Assembly: GCA_050084985.1 (NCBI GenBank)
Contig: JBITNC010000001.1
Span: 215,016,001-215,080,000 of the forward strand
Origin: Nageia nagi
Lineage: Eukaryota; Pinophyta
Length of the DNA: 64,000 bases
Direction: 5' to 3'
Part shown: piece after piece, positions 58,833-64,000 of the stretch
Numbering within the stretch: position 1 is the stretch's first letter
Layout: every line of letters starts with the position of its first letter
The notes under the pieces: generated by a model
Seen by the model: only the letters and a program-made list of their open reading frames with translations
Databases searched by the model: none
What the model was told of the DNA's origin: nothing
Position numbers and translations under genes: made by a program

Positions 58833-58851
58833 GTTCACGTCGGGTTCACCA
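58833..58851 (-). other. Primer-binding site of E
   Basis: The minus strand reads TGGTGAACCCGACGTGAAC, two bases after the 5' LTR end. It starts with TGG, complementary to a CCA tail; the tRNA is not identified. Confidence 0.7.
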
Positions 58852-58853
58852 AA

Positions 58854-59730
58854 TGTTTACAAATAAAAATTGAGAATGCAAATAAATAAATAGGGGGTTA
58901 TCTACAAACTCAATATTATCTGTATTCTAGCTACGGATAGCAATTTATTCTAGATAATAATGAACAACATATAACTATTCAGAAGTGTAAATGTAACCAA
59001 CCAAGACCGTGATTTGTGTACTTACCTCACGGAACGTACCTGACAACGGAAGACGTAGATATTAGCAATGTACTGATGATAAGCTACCTTTCCAACAGCG
59101 TCGCAACCTGCAATGATGCCAAAAGAGGACCGTGGGCGGTCCGTTTCAGTAATATAAGAGCGCCGGCGGTGTTCTTCCGTTCACAAAGGAGCGCCGGCGG
59201 CCTTATCTTGATAGCTTTGACCTCTCAGTTAGGTCCAGTTCTTCAGTATAGATATCTCAGATAGCAGTATAATATCAGAATTGATCGCAGATGTCAGGAT
59301 AGCTCGCGCAAGGAAGCACACAAACCACAGCCTTGTAGGCGGTACCAAGAGATACCTTAGGGGGTAGCCACTTACAAGACCATACACGGGATCATGTGTA
59401 TCCTTGTTGTTGTGGACTTACTATTAGATCCCTTATTTATATAGATATAGGTAATACCGCCCATAGGTCGGCGTGCATCCACATAAATAAGGTTATTTCA
59501 CAAGATTTAAGATAAATACATCAATAAACAAGATAATTCATACAATACTCAAGATATACCATGCAATATTCAAGACAATTTATGCAATATTCAAAATAAC
59601 CCATGCAATACTCCTATTCAAGCCAAACATTGATATTATCACTTTTATCCATTCAAGACATATAGTTAAGCCATGCATATTTCATTAATTTATTGATTTA
59701 AAAACATAAAATCATTTTTATGTGTTAACA
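58854..59730 (-). repeat. 5' LTR of E
   Basis: 877 bp; the less decayed LTR. Motif cores at 59135 (GGCGGTCC), 59165 and 59196. Followed by target duplication ATAAT. Confidence 0.96.
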
Positions 59731-60717
59731 ATAATCAATTATGATTTTAGGCTTTTTTATGGGCCACAGGAGATAGAAATATATCATTAGATCGTATTCT
59801 GATTTAGGAGAACACCATAGTTCAAATGCATCGATACAAATGATAACTTGATATCCATTGACTTTGACATCCCAACTGTAAGATTCACGTTTATCATAGA
59901 ATGTCAAGGCCAATTTTTGTTGAATTTCAATAGGCATGGAAAAGATGTTTGAATATAAAGAAGTAGGAACATTATGAATAACTTTCATAAATAGATCTTT
60001 GTCATACCTATTTTTGAACCCAGGAAGATAATTTCCATTATTCTGTACTTTATGTCCTTTTGATAGTTTTTCAATAATCTCATTTCTAACTCTTATTTGA
60101 TTTATCGTTATAAGTTCATCAATATGACAAGCTTGCTTTTTCTCTAATTTTTGTTGCCATATTGTATGTCGCATTTGCATGCAAGAAAATCTATGAATTT
60201 GCCTATAATATTGTTGTGATGTTCTAGGAGGAAAAGCCACAAAAGCATTTGAAAAGTCATAACTCACCCTTTTATGAGGTAAATAAGGTAAAAGTTCATC
60301 CATCCATTCCAAGTTTTTAGTTAATTGTTCAATGCAGTTCATCCTAGCTTAAAGGAGTGAAGGCTTTGTTAATTGACACCTTATGTTGATACTCGGCCTT
60401 CCATAAGGCCATTATAGACAAAAGGCCATTATTTCTTGTGATATTCATTCCATATGTGTGAAATAAATTTGTGGGCCTAAATTAATACAGGCTTCATATC
60501 CAAAGAAAGTGACTTCCCAACCGGTATTCCTACCACAAAACATATTATATGTTCTTTCATATTGCTCATCAATAGTCAACCATAAATAATTCAAGAGATC
60601 CATATCAAAGTTATGTTTCAAATATGTTAATGCGAAGTCACCTGAATATTTGGGTGGTGGAAATCATACTTATGGTTGCACGAAGCTACCTTCAGCAAAT
60701 TCCTTTGCCAGATTCAT
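59731..60717 (-). pseudogene. ORF2 of copy C, N-terminal and central part
   Basis: ATG at 60717 (minus). 60342-59731 is open for 200 codons and ends abruptly at E's insertion (YLLWPIKKPKIIIDY). It contains PHKRVSYDFSNAFVAFPPRT, RYDKDLFMKVIHNVPT and SYSWDVKVNGYQVIICIDAF. This is the best preserved copy of the central part. The upstream 375 bp have shifts and stops. Confidence 0.75.
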
Positions 60718-60829
60718 CTTTCTATTTTAATCATTAACACTTGACAAATATTAATATTTTTATTTATTTATTGTTTTAATAATAAAATAAAACAAAGGAA
60801 AACTAATATACACTTTTTCCTTTTTATGT

Positions 60830-61995
60830 GTAGAAGGGTCGAAGATGCATGATATTTATAGGTTCACGCTCTTCATTTCCTTCTAAATCTGATAAATGAT
60901 AAGTTCCCTTACCAAATTTTTTCTTAATGATGTACGATCCTAACCAATTTGGAGCAAACTTGTCTCTAAGTTGTCATTCTAGTCGTGAAGTTTGTTGATT
61001 TTCTTTTAAGACCAAATCACCTATTTTGAATTCATGAATTAGAGCCCTTTTATCAAAAGCTCATTTTATCCTCCTCTGATAAACATGCATGTGCTCTAAA
61101 GCATTAATACATTTTTCATCTAAAAGCAATAACTGATCTAAGTGAGTTTGTCTTACTTCCTCATCAGCATTTTGCTCACTTAGATTTACTCTAAGGGATG
61201 GTATCTCAAGCTCTATGGGTAGGATGGCTTTTGTTCCATAAACTAAAGAGAATGGTGTTGCCCTAATGGGAGTGCGTACACTGGTATGATAAGCCCATAA
61301 GGCTTTCGGTATTTGCATATGCCAATCTTTATGAGAATCATTTACTATTTTTGCTAAGATGTTCTGAATAGTTTTGTTAGTAGTTTCTACCTGTCCATTA
61401 CCTTGTGGATAATAAGGAGTGGAAAAACTTTGTTTAATTTTATACTTATCACATATACATTTTACATCCTTATTTTTAAAATTCTTTCCATTATCCATAA
61501 TTAATTGGTTCAGTATACTGAATCTACATATAATATAATTTTCTATAAACTCAGTGATTCATGCATCCGTAGTGGAAGTCATGGGAATAGCCTCTACCCA
61601 TTTAGTAAAATATTTAGTTGCTGTAATAATGAACTTGTGCCCACCAAAGGATGTAGGTGTAATTTATCCTATTAAATCTAAGGCCCATTTAGAGAATGGC
61701 CAAAGTGATTGTATAGGATGTAGTTCTTGAGACAGTTGTGAAAATAAATGAGAGTATTGTTGACATTTAAAGCACTTTTTAACATATTCACAACAATCCT
61801 TTTCCATAGTAGGCCAATAATACCCCATCCGTATTAATCACTTTACAATTACAATGCCATTAAAATGTCCTCCACCTACTCCATCATGGGTGGAGGATAT
61901 AGCTTTTTTACTATCATTCCATTTGAGACATCTAAGTAATATACCATTGAAATTTCATTGATGCAAGACATCCCCTATCAAATAATATTTAGCCG
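60830..61995 (-). pseudogene. Integrase of copy C
   Basis: 61498-61061 is open (145 codons): MDNGKNFKNKD (second Asp), STPYYPQGNGQVETTNKTIQ (Glu), WAYHTSVRTPIRATPFSLVY. Upstream, minus-strand 61960-61500, are the zinc region and first Asp, with a few stops. The C-terminal DLVLKEN-type module is at about 61020. In this copy the Gln before GNGQ is intact, while B has a stop there. Confidence 0.87.
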
Positions 61996-62011
61996 CTTTA
62001 ATTTTAAATGC

Positions 62012-62584
62012 TCATCGTGATGATTTATTAAGGTTTATAGGAAGAGTTCCAAATTTTAAAAAGTCTATCAATTCCTGGTACCAATTATCTTTATCCGTTA
62101 CGTCAATATTTAATACACTTTGTTCTTCATCTTCTTGTTGTAATGATGATTGAGACAATTGAATTATTTCAACTTGAATTGAAGATTTTTTAGGATCTTC
62201 TGAGATAAGAGATCCAATAGAAGCCATAGCATCTGCAAATCTATTAGATGATCTCGGTGCTGCTTCTATACTAAATTGATCAAAAGATTTTAATAATTCC
62301 TCAACTAATGCTTTATACTTTTGAAGTAAAGGTTCTCTACATTGATAGATTCCTTTCACTTGGTTTACGATGAGTAAAGAATCTCCAATAATCTTAATTC
62401 TTTTGAGTTTTAATTTAATAGCAGTTTTCAATGCTAATATCAAAGCTTTGTATTCCACATTATTATTAGTACAAGGAAATTTAAGTTTAAATGAATATGG
62501 TATAGGGATTCCTTGCGATGTTATAAATACAACACCTACTCCACCACCTTGTTCACATCGAGAACCATCAAAGTGTATTGTCAT
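62012..62584 (-). pseudogene. Second (archaeal-type) RNase H of copy C
   Basis: 190 open codons. MTIHFDGSRCEQGGGVGVVF, FPCTNNNVEYKALILALKTA, IIGDSLLIVNQVKGIYQC and APRSSNRFADAMASIGSL give all four acidic catalytic positions (Asp, Glu, Asp, Asp). It continues into a linker before the integrase. A good reference copy for the family. Confidence 0.88.
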
Positions 62585-63000
62585 ATCCCACTCGTCTTCG
62601 AGTTCTACAAGTATTTCTATTTCATCTAGTTGAAATATCCCATCATCAGGTAATTCAATGACAAGTGGTTTATTATCTTGTAATAGAGCATCAGTGAGAT
62701 AGTCAGTAATTACTTATCCTTTTATTGATTTTTATCTGATAAAATGCAAATCAAATTTAGTTAGGTGCATTATCCACTTTGCAGTTCTTGAATTTTGATA
62801 GGTTTTATTCATCATATATTTCAACGGGTCCACTTTAGAGATGACATATGTTGTATGATTAAGCATGTAATGTCAGAGTTTTTTAGTAGCAAAAATGACA
62901 GCAAGACATAATTTTTCCAAATATATATATTTAATCTCATAGCTCACAAGTGTTCTACTCAGGTAATATATAGCTTGCTCTTTATTATATTCATTCTTCT
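62585..63000 (-). pseudogene. RNase H domain of copy C
   Basis: Reverse complement of the B segment 16200-16620. YYLSRTLVSYEIKY, HYMLNHTTYVISK and KWIMHLTKFDLHFI-type stretches are readable on the minus strand with at least two stops. Confidence 0.75.
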
Positions 63001-64000
63001 AAGCAAGCATTATTCCTAAGGTAGTTTCAGTAGTAGAAATGTATAACAGAAAGGGTATATCTTTTCTAGGTGGACTTAACATAGGAGGAGATAATAAATA
63101 TCTTTTAATTTCCTCGAAGGCATCTTGTTGCTCTTTACCCCAATGATATTCTGTCCCCTTTTTTAATAGTTTTGTAAACCGTTTGCATTTATTTGAAAGT
63201 TGAGCTATAAACCTCCTAATGGCTTGTAACTTACCTTGTAAACTCTGTAATTGTTTAAGATTCATAGGAGGAGGCATATCTACAACCGCCTTCACTTTAT
63301 TAGGATCTATTTCAATTCCTTGTCGAGACACAATAAATCCTAATAGTTTTCCTAAAGTTACACCAAAAACACACTTTTTTGGATTTAATCTTACTTTATG
63401 TTCTAATAGTCTATCCAAGACTTTAATTAGGTCTTTTCCATGATCTATTCGATGTTTGGATCTAACCAACAAATCATCAACATAATCTTCTACTATGTCA
63501 TGCATATAATCATGGAATATATAAGTCATAGCCCTTTGATAAGTTGCCCCAGCATTCTTTAATCCAAAAGGCATAACTTTTTAACAAAAGATACCCCACG
63601 GAGTTATAAAAGCTATTTTATGTTGATCTTCAAGAGCTATTTTTATTTGATTATAATCAGAAAAGCCATCCATCAATGATAGCATATCATGTCCTGCTGT
63701 CAAATCTACCAAGCTATCAATGTTAGGTAGAGGGAAATCATCTTTGGGACAAGCTTTGTTAAGATCATGAAAATCTGTGCATATTCATATTTTTCCACTT
63801 GGTTTTTTCACAGGTACCATATTAGATATCCAATCTGAATAATCTATAGGTTGTATGAATTTGGCTTCTAATAATTTTTGAAGTTCTTCTTTTACCATTA
63901 ATGCTATAGTAGGATGCATTTTACGTAATTTCTATTTAACCGGTTTAGCATCAGACTTTAAGGCTAAATTATGCACTACTAGTTTAGGGTCTATTCCAGG
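62999..64000 (-). pseudogene. Reverse transcriptase of copy C (cut by window edge)
   Basis: 63574-62999 is open (191 codons): MPFGLKNAGATYQRAM, VEDYVDDLLVRSKH (YVDD box), FGVTLGKLLGFIVSRQGIE, then the connection domain HWGKEQQDAFEEIKRYLLSP. Upstream to 64000 the fingers/palm (PSGKI, DLNKACPKDDFPLP, LSLMDGFSDYNQI) are readable with two or three stops. The edge corresponds to the MPRIDP start of B's RT. Confidence 0.88.

Larger units (their letters stand above)
52164..59730 (-). mobile_element. Young gag-only LTR retrotransposon E carrying an antisense PMD gene
   Basis: 7567 bp with perfect target duplication ATAAT (52159-52163, 59731-59735). LTRs are 877 bp each and differ at 5 sites. Read on the minus strand: 5' LTR (59730-58854), PBS, gag, poly-A tract, then an inverted PMD gene, three tandem arrays, PPT and 3' LTR (53040-52164). 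No protease, RT, RNase H or integrase anywhere, so it is non-autonomous. Visibly richer in G and C than its surroundings. Confidence 0.95.
46126..64000 (-). mobile_element. Tat-like retrotransposon copy C (3' LTR to RT; 5' part beyond window)
   Basis: Same order as B, read on the minus strand: RT, RNase H, aRH, integrase, ORF2, antisense PMD, PPT, 3' LTR. Inserted in the gag of D and itself split inside ORF2 by element E. The left flanking 5 bp are CTTTA (46121-46125), which should recur beyond the unseen 5' LTR. Confidence 0.88.

Overview
The window reads as heterochromatin-like intergenic DNA from a land plant with a large, repeat-rich genome. It is AT-rich and shows no convincing single-copy host gene, rRNA or tRNA. 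Almost everything is LTR retrotransposon sequence of different ages, nested and heavily decayed. Plant-type signs are the TGGTATCAGAGCC primer-binding sites, Ty3/gypsy polyproteins with two RNase H domains (Tat-like, OTA clade), and 'plant mobile domain' (PMD, aminotransferase-like) genes. I cannot name the species; a gymnosperm or other large-genome vascular plant would fit.

Layout. 1-2568: minus-strand LTR and gag of a gag-only family (called TG here). 2569-4433: a decayed minus-strand reading frame of unknown family. 4434-11165: 3' half (copy A, minus) of a Tat-like element. 11166-25436: a nearly complete Tat-like element (copy B, plus; gag, protease, G-patch, RT, RNase H, second RNase H, integrase, an unknown ORF2, an antisense PMD gene, 3' LTR), joined head-to-head to A so that the two form a 6.7-kb-armed palindrome. 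25437-34519: an old element (F1) split by a complete 4.66-kb TG element (26134-30792, TSD TTGTT). 34520-35493: a ~350-bp tandem repeat. 35494-38937: a second gag-only element (G). 38941-64000: a four-level nest, F2 split by D (Tat-like) split by Tat-like copy C (minus) split by E (52164-59730, TSD ATAAT, LTRs differing at 5 of 877 positions).

What ties the window together is a repeated architecture. Two LTR-retrotransposon families (Tat-like A/B/C and the gag-only element E) each carry, between their coding region and 3' LTR, a PMD gene in antisense orientation with the same layout: a tiny basic first exon, an intron, the PMD exon, an acidic stretch and a coiled-coil tail. In each family a short GC-rich motif with regular spacing (about 20 bp in Tat-like, about 30 bp in E) recurs in the LTR, upstream of the PMD gene and inside PMD intron 1. 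The LTR promoter and the internal antisense gene may therefore share a regulator, possibly the PMD protein itself. This is inference; the sequence shows the parts, not the function.

Nearly all coding regions carry stops or frameshifts. The best preserved are E's gag (one stop), E's PMD gene (one stop when spliced) and the RT/integrase segments of B and C.
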